Shown here piece after piece: positions 51,713-61,920 of a stretch of 64,000 nt of DNA (the first letter of the stretch is position 1; the number at the start of each line of letters is the position of its first letter). Location of the stretch: the NCBI GenBank assembly GCA_965229935.1, contig CBDDKB010000002.1, positions 2,790,001 to 2,854,000 on the forward strand, read 5' to 3'. The position numbers and the translations under genes were made by a program. The notes under the pieces were generated by a model that made no database searches, was not told the DNA's origin, and worked only from the letters and a program-made list of their open reading frames with translations. Source of the stretch: SPJN01 sp965229935. GTDB lineage: Bacteria > Pseudomonadota > Alphaproteobacteria > SPJN01.

Positions 51713-53410
51713 GTGCAAATCAGGTCAGAACGCAAATTGACAGTGCGGGTAACAGTTTTGACCCTGTGTGCCTTGGTATTGGCAGCCTGCGGTAGCGATG
51801 CGCCCCGTGAAAAGCCGCCGATTGTTTATCGCGGCGATGATGGGGGCTATCAGCAGCCGACCCAAACCTATCCTGATCAGGACCGTTCCGGGCAGGACAG
51901 CGCTATCCCGCCCCCGGTTGATATGGGCACAAAAGAATATGACACCGCCTATTTGTGGGGCCGTGACCGCGCGACAGAAGAACAAAGTGGCGGCGTCACC
52001 TATTTGCCCGGCGCGGGCCCGCAACCCCAACGCGGTACTGACAGAACAGGCGACAGCACTGATGGCGCCGATCAGGGCGGCATGTATGATTTCGACTTTA
52101 CCGGGCTTGGCAGCACCGAGAATGATGTGACGTTGCAGGGCTCCTCCCGCATTGCTTTGTTGGTGCCGTTAAGCGGACCTCATGCTCATATCGGGCAGGC
52201 ATTATATCGGGCAGCGCAGATGGCGCTGTTCGCCCATGGGGAGCGGGGCGTGGTTTTACTGCCGCGCGATACGCAAGGCCGTCCCGATGTGGCGGCCCTG
52301 ATGGTGCGTCAGGCCGCGGCTGAGGGGGCGGATCTTATTTTAGGGCCGCTTTTCTCTCATTCAGTAAGCGCCGCTGCGCCTGAGGCTAAGCGGGCAGGTC
52401 TGTCCATGATTGCCTTTTCCAATAATCGCGATGTGGCGCAGCCGGGTGTGTTCCTGCTGGGCTTTTTGCCTGAACAGCAGGTGACGCGCGTTGTCCGCTA
52501 TGCCAGCGGGCAGGGGCTGCATCGGTTTGCAGGTCTATTCCCTGACACGAATTATGGCCGCCGGGTTGCCTATGCGTTTCACGATGCGGTCAGCCGCGCG
52601 GGAAGCGCGGTGACTAAGACCGAGGTTTATTACCCCGAAGCGCAATCCATGTTTGATCCTGTGCGCCGCCTGACAGATTATGATGTGCGCGTCGCTGCCT
52701 ATAAGCGTCAGGTCGCAGCGTTGGAGGCTGAGGATACGCCATTTGCCCGTGCTGCGTTGGAACGTTTGAAGGATCGTGAGGCGGTTGGCGATGTCGGCTT
52801 TGACGCCGTATTGTTACCCGAAGGGGGCACCAATCTGAAATCGCTGGCGCCCCTATTGCCCTATTATGAAGTCAATCCCAAGGATGTGAAGTTTCTGGGT
52901 ACGGGCCTTTGGGGCGAAGCGGGCGTTGGGCTTGAACCTGCCTTGGTTGGCGGCTGGTACGCAGGCCCCCCACCTGCGCATGAGGCAAGCTTTGCCGCGC
53001 GCTACGAGGCTGTGTTCGGTGATCGTCCGCCACGGCTTGCCAGCCTTGGCTTTGACGCTATGTCGCTTTCTGTAGCGTTGCACAAATCAGAAGGCGGCGA
53101 TTCACGACGGCGCGGGCGATATTCAGCACGCTCTATCACAAGGCCGCAGGGCTTTGCCGGGATGGATGGTATTTTCCGCTTTCACGATAATGGTTTGAAT
53201 GAACGCGGCTTGGCGGTGATCGAAGTGTTGCCGACAGGGACCAAGGTGATTGACCCGGCCCCTGATCGTTTCATCATTTATGATGCAAAGTGGCAGCAAG
53301 ACACGCCTGAGGCGCGGGCCCGCCAGCGGCTGACACCGCAACAGGGCGACTATCAACAGCCCTATTTCAATCCGGGCTTTGGTCGCGCGGCACCTGACGC
53401 CAATAATTAA
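51713..53410 (+). CDS. LpoA-like penicillin-binding protein activator lipoprotein
   Basis: This 565-residue protein starts with a lipoprotein signal (LVLAACGSD, lipid-bearing Cys at residue 26). A Pro/Gln-rich disordered segment runs to about residue 140. A Peripla_BP_6 domain follows, starting IALLVPLSGPHAHIGQALYR. In E. coli LpoA activates PBP1A. The PBP1A gene here is 1.9 kb away. The GTG follows AAAAGGATTCG. The last four bases overlap the convergent glpD. Alphaproteobacterial members usually sit beside rsmI and yraN, which are missing here. Confidence 0.88.
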   Translation: MQIRSERKLTVRVTVLTLCALVLAACGSDAPREKPPIVYRGDDGGYQQPTQTYPDQDRSGQDSAIPPPVDMGTKEYDTAYLWGRDRATEEQSGGVTYLPGAGPQPQRGTDRTGDSTDGADQGGMYDFDFTGLGSTENDVTLQGSSRIALLVPLSGPHAHIGQALYRAAQMALFAHGERGVVLLPRDTQGRPDVAALMVRQAAAEGADLILGPLFSHSVSAAAPEAKRAGLSMIAFSNNRDVAQPGVFLLGFLPEQQVTRVVRYASGQGLHRFAGLFPDTNYGRRVAYAFHDAVSRAGSAVTKTEVYYPEAQSMFDPVRRLTDYDVRVAAYKRQVAALEAEDTPFARAALERLKDREAVGDVGFDAVLLPEGGTNLKSLAPLLPYYEVNPKDVKFLGTGLWGEAGVGLEPALVGGWYAGPPPAHEASFAARYEAVFGDRPPRLASLGFDAMSLSVALHKSEGGDSRRRGRYSARSITRPQGFAGMDGIFRFHDNGLNERGLAVIEVLPTGTKVIDPAPDRFIIYDAKWQQDTPEARARQRLTPQQGDYQQPYFNPGFGRAAPDANN

Positions 53411-55014
53411 TGGTCGCTTAGTGCAGCCATCATCGCCGCGCGCGTGTCTTGCGCTGATTTGATTTCTGCTTCCTTGCGCGTCTCGTCCCAGCTCAGTTTT
53501 TGCGCCATAGCGTCGGCCGCGGTTTGAAGGGCACCCAGCCCCCCATCAAGATCATACCATGCCCGGCCTGACCGTCTGACCCACCAATCTTCCAACCGCT
53601 GCGCGCCTTCATGCGTGACTGCATAGCGTGCCTCATCCGCAGGGCTGAATGTGGTGTCGCCTGCGCCTTCCAAAACAACAGCAGCGTTGGCCCCATAGGC
53701 GGTTGCCAGTCGGCTGGCCTGCGCGGCAGTGAGGTCAAAGCGTTGCTGCAATGATGTTTCAAGCTGCGCGAGATCAGTAATATCCCCACCGGGCAGGGGC
53801 AGTATATCGGTTGCGGGTGTGTCTACGGTCAGTTGCAGCCGCTCAGCGATTTGGTCAGCCAAACGCGCTGCCATCTTGCGATAGGCGGTCAGCTTGCCCC
53901 CCGCAATTGAGATCATGCCGTGTGGCCCGTCCAAGATTTCATCCTTGCGTGAAATGTCCGATGGGGCCTTGCCTTCCTGTCCCAACAGGGGACGGACGCC
54001 TGACCATAGGCCACAGATATCATCCGGCGTCAGGGGTGGGCCGCCTAACGTGTCATTGCCGCTTTCCAGCAGATAGGCGATGTCGGCAAAATCGATCTTG
54101 GGCCAGTAATCGGCGGTTGCATAGAATGTATCGGTGGTGCCGAAATAGACAATCTCGCCCTTAGGCACGACAAAGACATTACGTCCGTCCGGGCCGCGCA
54201 TTGTGATCGTGTGATTAAGCGGCAAGCGGCTTTGCGGGACGCAGGCATGTATGCCCTTGGTCAGGATTAGGCGCTTGTCTGCCTGATCATCCTCAAGCTG
54301 ACGCAGGGCATCAACCCATGGCCCGGCGGCGTTGATCACCTGTTTGGCCTTTATGGTTGCGCCAAGCGTTTCGGTCGGAAGGGTGCCTTCAACCTCAAAC
54401 CCTGTTAGCTTGCCCCCTTCGATGATTGCCTTGCTGGCGCGGGCATAATTTAGGGCAACCGCGCCGTGATCGACAGCGTCTTCTATGTTGGCGAGCGTTA
54501 AGCGCGCATCATCTGTTAGATATTCATAATAATGGCAGGCCCCGGCAAAGCGGTCAGGTTTGATGCTTGGTTCAATACGCTCAAGCTCGGTCTTGCTGAC
54601 CATATGGTGGCGTTCATCTTTGGCAACCCGCCCCAGCTTTTCAAAGGCGATCAGGCCTGCCTTGATAATCCATTGTTCTTTGCGGCTGCGTGCAGTGACC
54701 AGCATGGGATTGACCCGTGCCAAGTGGGGCGCAATACGGCGCAGGGCCGTTCGTTCGCGCGACGCCTCGCGAACCACAGAAAAATCACCCTGTGCCAGAT
54801 AGCGAAGCCCCCCATGGACCAGCTTTGATGAACGGCTAGAGGTCCCGGCGGCAAAGTCGCTTGCCTCAACCAAGGCGCATCTCATCCCCCTGAGGGCAAT
54901 TTCACGGGCAAGACCTGCACCTGTGATACCGCCGCCAATGATCAAAACGTCAAAACATGTGCTTTCCAGTTGCGCAAATAATGCCTGGCGGTCGCGCAGG
55001 TCCAAACCTGTCAT
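53407..55014 (-). CDS. glpD: Aerobic glycerol-3-phosphate dehydrogenase
   Basis: This FAD enzyme of about 535 residues oxidises sn-glycerol 3-phosphate to DHAP and passes electrons to quinone at the inner membrane. The FAD-binding motif VLIIGGGITGAGLAREIALRG starts at about residue 19. SSKLVHGGLRYL and GVRPLLG follow, and the DAO_C domain is present. The ATG at 55014 (MTGLDLRDRQ) has GGAAAGGGC upstream, and a longer frame to 55044 is less likely. No glpF or glpK lies nearby. Confidence 0.95.
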   Translation of the reverse strand: MTGLDLRDRQALFAQLESTCFDVLIIGGGITGAGLAREIALRGMRCALVEASDFAAGTSSRSSKLVHGGLRYLAQGDFSVVREASRERTALRRIAPHLARVNPMLVTARSRKEQWIIKAGLIAFEKLGRVAKDERHHMVSKTELERIEPSIKPDRFAGACHYYEYLTDDARLTLANIEDAVDHGAVALNYARASKAIIEGGKLTGFEVEGTLPTETLGATIKAKQVINAAGPWVDALRQLEDDQADKRLILTKGIHACVPQSRLPLNHTITMRGPDGRNVFVVPKGEIVYFGTTDTFYATADYWPKIDFADIAYLLESGNDTLGGPPLTPDDICGLWSGVRPLLGQEGKAPSDISRKDEILDGPHGMISIAGGKLTAYRKMAARLADQIAERLQLTVDTPATDILPLPGGDITDLAQLETSLQQRFDLTAAQASRLATAYGANAAVVLEGAGDTTFSPADEARYAVTHEGAQRLEDWWVRRSGRAWYDLDGGLGALQTAADAMAQKLSWDETRKEAEIKSAQDTRAAMMAALSDH

Positions 55015-55177
55015 AAATGGGCCCTTTCCGTTTAAAACAGCCATATACTTACATAGGGCGCGGCTTTCCTGCCATTGAAATCACATAAGATCTTGTCGCC
55101 GCAATTGCCAAGTCATCAAAAAGGGCACACAATCCGGTTAGGGCATATACTCTAGGCACAAACGCGGGGAGGCGTTT

Positions 55178-57679
55178 ATGGCACATGTGTGGATGACCGT
55201 ATTGGGGTTGATGGTTTTATTGACCGGGGCCGTTCTGGTTTTGCCTATTGCAAACCGTGTCCGCTTTCCATTCACCGTCTTGCTTGCCATTGTTGGTATG
55301 GGCGTTGGCTTCCTTGCAGAGGGGTTGGGGATTTTCGGGCATGTTGCCCAACTTGCTGGTGATCACCACGGCAGCGGATCGGCGTTTAAAGACGCCTTGA
55401 TCGCACTGGTCAGTCTTGATGTCACGTCAGAAGCTATCCTGTTTATCTTCCTGCCTGCCCTTGTTTTTGAAAGCGCATTGTCCATCGATGTGCGCCGCTT
55501 GTTAGAAGATATTGGCCCCATCCTGTTTTTGGCGGCTTTGGGCCTGTTGGTATCGACCGCTGTTATCGGGATTGTCCTTAATCAGGCCAGCGGTATGTCG
55601 CTGATCGCCTGTTTACTGTTGGGGGCGATCTGTTCCGCAACAGACCCTGTTGCCGTGGTTGCGATTTTTAAGGAGGTTGGCGCCCCCAAACGCCTAGCCA
55701 TTTTGGTCGAAGGGGAAAGCCTGTTTAACGATGCGACCGCAATCGTTGTCTTTACACTGTTGCTGGCGATGTTGACGGGTGAAGGGGGTATCAGCCTGTT
55801 AGGCGGCGTTGGCAGTTTCCTGAAAGTGTTTATCGGCGGGGTCGTTGTCGGCTTTGTCATGGCGCGGCTATACTGCATGGTGATCGCGCGATTGAATGAT
55901 TTTCCGCTGGCGGCGATTACGCTGACCATCACCTTGGCCTATCTGTCATTCATAGTGGCGGAACATTATTTGCATGTGTCAGGCGTGATGGCGGCTGTCA
56001 CCGCTGCGCTGGTCGTCGGCTCTACCGGGCGGACAGCGATCAAGCCTGCGATATTCCATTCCATGCACGAAATTTGGGAGCAGCTTGGTTTCTGGGCCAA
56101 TGCGGTGATTTTCGTTCTGGTCGGGATTGCCGTGCCGCACTTGTTGGCAAAGGCTGATGCGCAATTGTTTATGATGGTCGGTGTGTTGATCGTCACCGCA
56201 ACCGTCATCAGATCACTGATTGTTTATGGGTCAGTGCCGTTATTATCGCGATTGGGCGTGGCGCAAAAAGTATCGCAGTCCTTCCAAACCGTTATGGTCT
56301 GGGGCGGGTTGCGCGGGGCCGTGTCATTGGCGTTGGCATTGGCTGTCGTCGAAAATGACCATGTGCCAGAGGATGCGCGCACCTTTATTGCCGTGCTCGT
56401 CACAGGCTTTGTGCTGTTCACCCTGTTCACACAGGCGACCACAATTCGCACGGTGATGAGCAAGCTGGGCCTCGACAAACTAAGCCATGCGGAAGAAGCG
56501 TTGCGCAACAGATCGGTCGGCTTTGCCGCTGATCGTATTCGCGGGTCGGTCAATGAATTTGGGCAGGCACGTGGCCTAACAGAAGATGAAATCAATGCCG
56601 CCTTTGATGAGGAAACAGGTTTTGAGGATAAGGCGTTTGAAGCCACCGTCACGGATGAAGAATGGATAACAGCCGGGTTAAAAGCCATGCTGTCACAGGA
56701 ACGGCGCGCCTATTTGGATGGGTTCGGCAGCGGGGCCATATCCTCTACCGCATTGCGGGAATTGCTGATGCGGGTTGATGACATAGCTGACGCGACAAAA
56801 TCAGGCGGGATCGAAGGCTATCGCAAGGCGAGCGAGCAGGCAGTTGAATTTGATCGCGGCTTCCGCGTTGGCAGATGGGTGCAGCGCCGCTTTGGCATAG
56901 ATACAGTCTTGGCGCGCGCCATTGCCCTGCGGTTTGAGGTGTTGGACGCCATGGCAGCCGCATTGACCGCACGGTCGGCTGAGGACAGCAATGAAATGCG
57001 TGCCCTTGTGGGCGACAAGGGGGCAGAACAGGCGGCGCTGGAGCTTGCTGATCGTATCAAGCAGGTAGAGCGGCGACTGAATAATATCAAACTGCTTTAT
57101 CCGGATTATGTCGAACAGGTAGAGGCGCGCAATCTGCGCCTTGTTGCCCTGCGGCTAGAGCAGGCCGATTATGACAGGCTTGCCGCCCAATCACTAATCG
57201 GCGCATCGGTCCATCAATCGCTGACGGATGAGCTTGAGGAAAAGCGGCGCGCCCTTGCCCAATTGCCAGAGCTTGACATTCACCTTGATGCAGAACGATT
57301 GCTGCGGCAGGTGCCATTATTTGCCAAACTGTCAGACAGTGAAATTGCAGCGGTGGGCAAGTTGATGAAGCCGCGCCTGATGCTGCCTGATGAGATGATT
57401 TTCAAACAAGGCGATGTGGGCCGCGAGATGTATTTTATCTCGCTTGGCGCTGTTGAGGTGATTTTGCCCGACAGGTCGGTTGAGCTTGGCTCAGGCAGTT
57501 ATTTTGGTGAAATTGCCCTGTTTGAAGATCAGGAACGCAATGCCAGCGTCAAGACGCTCAGCTTTTGTGAAGTGCTTGCCCTGTCGCGTGACGATCTTGA
57601 TCGGTTGCTTGATGGTAATCCTGAATTGCGGGACGAGCTGCGGTCAGAAATTTCCCGGCGATTGGCGGAAAATCACTAA
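55178..57679 (+). CDS. CPA1 Na+/H+ antiporter with C-terminal cyclic-nucleotide-binding domain
   Basis: This 833-residue protein has an N-terminal CPA1 exchanger domain of about 12 helices (FIFLPALVFESALSIDVRRL, ICSATDPVAVVAIFKEVGAP, GESLFNDATAIVVF, WGGLRGAVSLALALAV). A long cytoplasmic region of about 250 residues follows. It ends with a cNMP-binding domain (EMIFKQGDVGREMYFIS, GSYFGEIALFEDQERNASV). The phosphate-binding-cassette Arg is present. It probably exchanges Na+ or K+ for H+, with nucleotide gating inferred. The ATG follows GGGGAGG. Confidence 0.92.
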   Translation: MAHVWMTVLGLMVLLTGAVLVLPIANRVRFPFTVLLAIVGMGVGFLAEGLGIFGHVAQLAGDHHGSGSAFKDALIALVSLDVTSEAILFIFLPALVFESALSIDVRRLLEDIGPILFLAALGLLVSTAVIGIVLNQASGMSLIACLLLGAICSATDPVAVVAIFKEVGAPKRLAILVEGESLFNDATAIVVFTLLLAMLTGEGGISLLGGVGSFLKVFIGGVVVGFVMARLYCMVIARLNDFPLAAITLTITLAYLSFIVAEHYLHVSGVMAAVTAALVVGSTGRTAIKPAIFHSMHEIWEQLGFWANAVIFVLVGIAVPHLLAKADAQLFMMVGVLIVTATVIRSLIVYGSVPLLSRLGVAQKVSQSFQTVMVWGGLRGAVSLALALAVVENDHVPEDARTFIAVLVTGFVLFTLFTQATTIRTVMSKLGLDKLSHAEEALRNRSVGFAADRIRGSVNEFGQARGLTEDEINAAFDEETGFEDKAFEATVTDEEWITAGLKAMLSQERRAYLDGFGSGAISSTALRELLMRVDDIADATKSGGIEGYRKASEQAVEFDRGFRVGRWVQRRFGIDTVLARAIALRFEVLDAMAAALTARSAEDSNEMRALVGDKGAEQAALELADRIKQVERRLNNIKLLYPDYVEQVEARNLRLVALRLEQADYDRLAAQSLIGASVHQSLTDELEEKRRALAQLPELDIHLDAERLLRQVPLFAKLSDSEIAAVGKLMKPRLMLPDEMIFKQGDVGREMYFISLGAVEVILPDRSVELGSGSYFGEIALFEDQERNASVKTLSFCEVLALSRDDLDRLLDGNPELRDELRSEISRRLAENH

Positions 57680-57754
57680 GATTTTACAGGCGTACTGCCG
57701 CGCAAATGTGCTACATGAAAGGTCATTGCTATTTACCTTTCAGGGTCTGCCCTT

Positions 57755-58804
57755 ATGAACCTGCCACAATCATTTCGCCGCTTTTCTGCATTCCTTTGTT
57801 TCGCCTTGCTGCCTATCTCAGGACAGGTTGCAGCAAAAGACCAGCCGCTTTTGGTTGAGGTTGCAACGGCTCAAAAGATTGAGCTGACAGACCCAATCAA
57901 GGCGTTAGGGACGCTTAAACCCTTTGAATGGGTGGAAATCACCGCAACCGTGTCTGACAAGGTTGAGGCTGTGCATGTCGATGATGGCGCGCTTGTGCGC
58001 AAGGGTGATTTGCTGGTTAGCCTTGAAAGTGCAGAAGAAAAGGCAGCCGTCCGCGCCGCTGCAGCTTTGGTTGAAGAACGCCGCCTGTCCTATCGCCGGG
58101 CGCAGGATTTGGCAGAACGGAAATCCGGGCCGCTTGCCTTGGCCGAAGAACGCCGTGCCGCCTATGAACAGGCGGTTGCCGGGCTTGAAACGGCACAGGC
58201 ACGCTTGGCAGACCGTCATATCCGCGCGCCGTTTGACGGGCAGTTGGGCTTTAAACGCGTTAGCCCCGGGGCCTTGGTTCGCCCCGCAGACAAAATCATA
58301 TCGCTTTGGGCGACCCAGACGCTTTATCTTGATTTTACTGTGTCGGACAGGCACTTGGCAGCCCTAAAGAAAGGGCTGACGGTCAATGCCACGGCAACAG
58401 CCTATCCTGACCGGGTGTTTAGTGGCCTTGTTGATCTTGTAAACCCGGCGGTTGACAGTGTGTCCCGCGCGGTCACCGTGCGTGCCGTTCTGGATAATCA
58501 GGATGGGGCGTTAAAGCCCGGTATGGCCATGCAGGTGGTGCTGAACAAATCGCCCCGTACGGCGTTGATGATCCCGGAAGAAAGTCTTGTCCCCTCAGAC
58601 CAGGGCCAGCGCGTTTTTGTGGTAACGCCGACGCAGGCTGATCAGGGCAAAGTCTCGCAATCAATTGTCACGTTGGGTGCGCGCCGTCCGGGCAGTGTCG
58701 AAATTCTGTCCGGATTAAAGGCAGGCCAGTTGGTCGTCACGCGTGGTACCTTGCGTGTGCGTTTGGGCCAAACCGTTCGGGTTAAGCAGGGGGCGCGGCG
58801 GTGA
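57755..58804 (+). CDS. RND efflux periplasmic adaptor (MFP)
   Basis: This 349-residue adaptor has a signal peptide (about 1-28). The lipoyl/barrel-sandwich halves are VHVDDGALVRKGDLLVSLES and IRAPFDGQLGFKRVSPGALV. A short coiled coil lies between them, and beta-barrel and membrane-proximal domains follow (LNKSPRTALMIPEESLVP). It links the RND permease to an outer-membrane channel, which is not encoded here. Its stop overlaps the start of the permease by four bases. Confidence 0.94.
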   Translation: MNLPQSFRRFSAFLCFALLPISGQVAAKDQPLLVEVATAQKIELTDPIKALGTLKPFEWVEITATVSDKVEAVHVDDGALVRKGDLLVSLESAEEKAAVRAAAALVEERRLSYRRAQDLAERKSGPLALAEERRAAYEQAVAGLETAQARLADRHIRAPFDGQLGFKRVSPGALVRPADKIISLWATQTLYLDFTVSDRHLAALKKGLTVNATATAYPDRVFSGLVDLVNPAVDSVSRAVTVRAVLDNQDGALKPGMAMQVVLNKSPRTALMIPEESLVPSDQGQRVFVVTPTQADQGKVSQSIVTLGARRPGSVEILSGLKAGQLVVTRGTLRVRLGQTVRVKQGARR

Positions 58805-61800
58805 TCCTGTCTGACATATCGGTCAAGCGGCCTGTCTTTGCTGCGGTTTTAAGCCTGTTAATGGTGACATTCGGCGCGATTTCGTTCGACCGTCTGTCCT
58901 TGCGCGAATATCCCGATATTGATCCGCCCATTGTAACAATTGATACGCGCTATCCCGGCGCATCGGCACAGATTGTTGATAATCGCATTACCGAAATGGT
59001 CGAAGACCGCGTGTCGGGCATCAGCGGCGTGCGCTTTATCTCGTCCCAATCAAGTCCGGGCCGCTCCCGCGTAACGATTGAGTTTGAGCTGGGGCGCGAT
59101 ATTTCAGACGCGGCCAATGATATTCGCGACCGAATTGGCGGCTTGTTGGATAATTTACCCGATCAGGCCGAACCGCCTGAGGTTGAGAAAGCCGATGGTG
59201 ATGATTCCGTCATGATGTGGATACATCTTGTTAGTGATCGTCATAATTTGATGTCATTGACCGATTATGCGGAACGTCATTTGGTGGATCGTTTCTCTGC
59301 CATTGATGGGGTGGCCCGTGCCCGCGTGTCAGGCGGTAAGGTGCCTGCGATGCGCATCTGGCTCGACAAGGTGGCGATGGCAGCGCGCGGGATAACGGCC
59401 CCTGATATCGAGGCTGCTTTGCTGCGCGAAAATATTGAACTGCCTGCCGGTCGGATTGAAACGCCCGGACGGCTGATCGGGATGCGGCTGGAACGGTCCT
59501 ACAAAACCATTGAAGATTTCAACAGCCTTGTTATCCGCGAAGGGGCTGACGGGCATCTGGTGCAATTGTCAGATGTGGCACGCATCGAACGGGCGCCGCG
59601 CGAAGAACGGACACTGTTTCGCGGCAATGGCGTGCCTATGGTGGGGATCGGCGTTGTCCGGCAAAGCCAATCAAATGCGCTGGAGGTTGCCTATAAAGTC
59701 AGGGCAGAGGTGGAGCGTCTGAAATCTGGCCTGCCCCCTGCGATGGACCTGAAGCTCAGCTATGACAAGACCATCTTTGTCGAAGGCGCGGTGAAGGAAG
59801 TCTATAAGACCCTGGGGATTGCGATCATTTTTGTGATCGGGGTGATCTATCTGTTCTTGGGATCGGTCCGCGCCATGATCGTTCCGGCTGTAACAGTGCC
59901 GGTGTCACTGATCGCAAGCTTTACCGTTGTTTACGCCTTGGGCTTTTCCATCAATCTGTTGACCTTGCTGGCCCTTGTGCTTGCCATCGGGTTGGTCGTC
60001 GATGACGCGATTGTGGTGCTGGAAAATATTGTCCGCCGTATGAAGGAGGAGGGGGAGCCACCCCTGCGCGCAGCCTATCTTGGGGCGCGGCAGGTCGGGT
60101 TTGCCGTCGTGGCAACAACGCTGGTGCTTGTATCGGTGTTTGTGCCGCTTGCCTTTTTAGAAGGAGATGTGGGCCGCCTCTTTACCGAATTTGCGCTGAC
60201 CATGGCGATTGCGGTGGTCTTCTCCTCCATCACGGCGTTGAGCCTGTCTGCCATGCTGGCCTCAAAACTGTTGAAGCAAAGCAGTCATTCAACTATGGCA
60301 TCGCGTTTGGTGGATAACAGCTTTTCCAGACTGCAGGGACTTTATCGGCGCGGTCTTGATGGCAGTTTGCGGCACCCTTGGGTAGTGTTGATTACCTTCA
60401 TCTGTTTGCTTGGTGGCACGGCTACATTGTTCAACATATTGCCGCGCGAATATGCGCCTGCGGAAGATCGGGGTCTGTTTTTCCTGTCAGTCAATGGGCC
60501 CGAAGGGGCGACATATGACTATATGAAGGAGTATGCAGATCAGATCGAAGAGCGTCTGACACCGCTGGTAGAAAATGGCGAAATCAACCGTTTGTTGGTG
60601 CGCGTGCCGCGCAGTTTCGGCAATCCTGAAAGCTTTAATTCAGCGGCTGCCATTGTTGTGCTGAATGATTTTGATCAGCGCCGCGATGCCTTTGCAATTA
60701 TCGAAGATGTGAAAACCCGTCTGAAAGATTTAAGCGGCGTGCGCGTCTTCCCCTATATGAGCCGTGCTTTCGGCAAACGGTCATCAAGCCCGGTGCAATT
60801 TGTGATCGGCGGCGGCTCATATCAGGAACTGGTGATTTGGCGCGATATGATGCTGACCGCGATCGAAGAACGCGGCGGTCTTGGTATCGTCGATGTGGAT
60901 TCTGATTTCAAGCAAACCCAGCCGCAAATCAAGATCGATATCGACAAGACACGCGCCGGTGATTTGGGTGTGCCTATCGGTGATGTGGGGCTGACGCTAG
61001 AAACCATGTTGTCGGGCCGTATCGCAGGGCGCTTCATAGAGAAAGGCGAAGAATATGATGTGGTGATCGAGGGGGAGCGGATGCAGCGCCAATCCCCCGC
61101 CGACGTGACGGACATTCATGTGCGATCGCGTAATGGCGGTATGCTTGTGCCGCTTGACCAGTTGATCAGCTTTGAAGAACGGGCAACCTCAAACACTTTG
61201 CCGCGCTATAACAGGGTGCGGGCGATCACGATTACGGGCGATCTGGCCGACGAGGTGCCCCTTGGCACTGCACTTGATAATCTGGATGAACTTGCGCGCG
61301 AGATTTTGCCCGATGCTGCGTCGATCGACTATAAGGGTGAAAGCCGCGACTTGCGGTATGATTCAGGATCGCTCGACTTCGTCTTGATATTGGGCATTGT
61401 CATTGTGTTTCTGGTGCTTGCCGCCCAGTTTGAAAGTTTCGTCCATCCCTTTGTGATTATGCTGACCGTCCCATTGGCAATCGGGGGCGCATTGTTGGGC
61501 ATTTGGTTGACGGGCGGGTCGCTGAACATTCAAACCCAGATCGGTTTGGTGATGCTTGTGGGGCTTGCCGCAAAGAATGGTATTTTGATTGTTGAATTTG
61601 CCAACCAATTGCGGGGTGATGGCAAGAGTTTTGACGATGCCATTCGTGAGGCAAGCCTGCTGCGTCTGCGTCCCATCATTATGACCGGGATCACGACAGC
61701 TATCGGTGCTGTGCCGCTGATCCTAGCAAGTGGTCCGGGTCATGAGATGCGCACCGCAATTGGTGTCACCATCTTTTTCGGGGTGGTCATTGCGACAGTC

Positions 61801-61920
61801 CTGACGGTTTTCGTTGTGCCCGTTGCCTATAAAATTTTGGCACGCAGTACAAAAAGCCCTGATGCTGTTGCTGCGCAGCTTGAAGGGGAATTGTCAGCCC
61901 CACAAAGCGGCGGTGAATGA
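58801..61920 (+). CDS. RND efflux permease (HAE1, AcrB-like)
   Basis: This is a 1039-residue inner-membrane proton/drug antiporter. The first helix is in VFAAVLSLLMVTFGAISFDR, the proton-relay Asp pair is in GLVVDDAIVVLENIVRRM, and the second half has the conserved GLAAKNGILIVEFANQLR. The length is standard. Substrate range cannot be told from the sequence. The GTG start overlaps the adaptor stop (GTGA), a typical translational coupling. The 3' end overlaps the convergent dipeptide epimerase by 27 bases. Confidence 0.95.
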   Translation: MILSDISVKRPVFAAVLSLLMVTFGAISFDRLSLREYPDIDPPIVTIDTRYPGASAQIVDNRITEMVEDRVSGISGVRFISSQSSPGRSRVTIEFELGRDISDAANDIRDRIGGLLDNLPDQAEPPEVEKADGDDSVMMWIHLVSDRHNLMSLTDYAERHLVDRFSAIDGVARARVSGGKVPAMRIWLDKVAMAARGITAPDIEAALLRENIELPAGRIETPGRLIGMRLERSYKTIEDFNSLVIREGADGHLVQLSDVARIERAPREERTLFRGNGVPMVGIGVVRQSQSNALEVAYKVRAEVERLKSGLPPAMDLKLSYDKTIFVEGAVKEVYKTLGIAIIFVIGVIYLFLGSVRAMIVPAVTVPVSLIASFTVVYALGFSINLLTLLALVLAIGLVVDDAIVVLENIVRRMKEEGEPPLRAAYLGARQVGFAVVATTLVLVSVFVPLAFLEGDVGRLFTEFALTMAIAVVFSSITALSLSAMLASKLLKQSSHSTMASRLVDNSFSRLQGLYRRGLDGSLRHPWVVLITFICLLGGTATLFNILPREYAPAEDRGLFFLSVNGPEGATYDYMKEYADQIEERLTPLVENGEINRLLVRVPRSFGNPESFNSAAAIVVLNDFDQRRDAFAIIEDVKTRLKDLSGVRVFPYMSRAFGKRSSSPVQFVIGGGSYQELVIWRDMMLTAIEERGGLGIVDVDSDFKQTQPQIKIDIDKTRAGDLGVPIGDVGLTLETMLSGRIAGRFIEKGEEYDVVIEGERMQRQSPADVTDIHVRSRNGGMLVPLDQLISFEERATSNTLPRYNRVRAITITGDLADEVPLGTALDNLDELAREILPDAASIDYKGESRDLRYDSGSLDFVLILGIVIVFLVLAAQFESFVHPFVIMLTVPLAIGGALLGIWLTGGSLNIQTQIGLVMLVGLAAKNGILIVEFANQLRGDGKSFDDAIREASLLRLRPIIMTGITTAIGAVPLILASGPGHEMRTAIGVTIFFGVVIATVLTVFVVPVAYKILARSTKSPDAVAAQLEGELSAPQSGGE

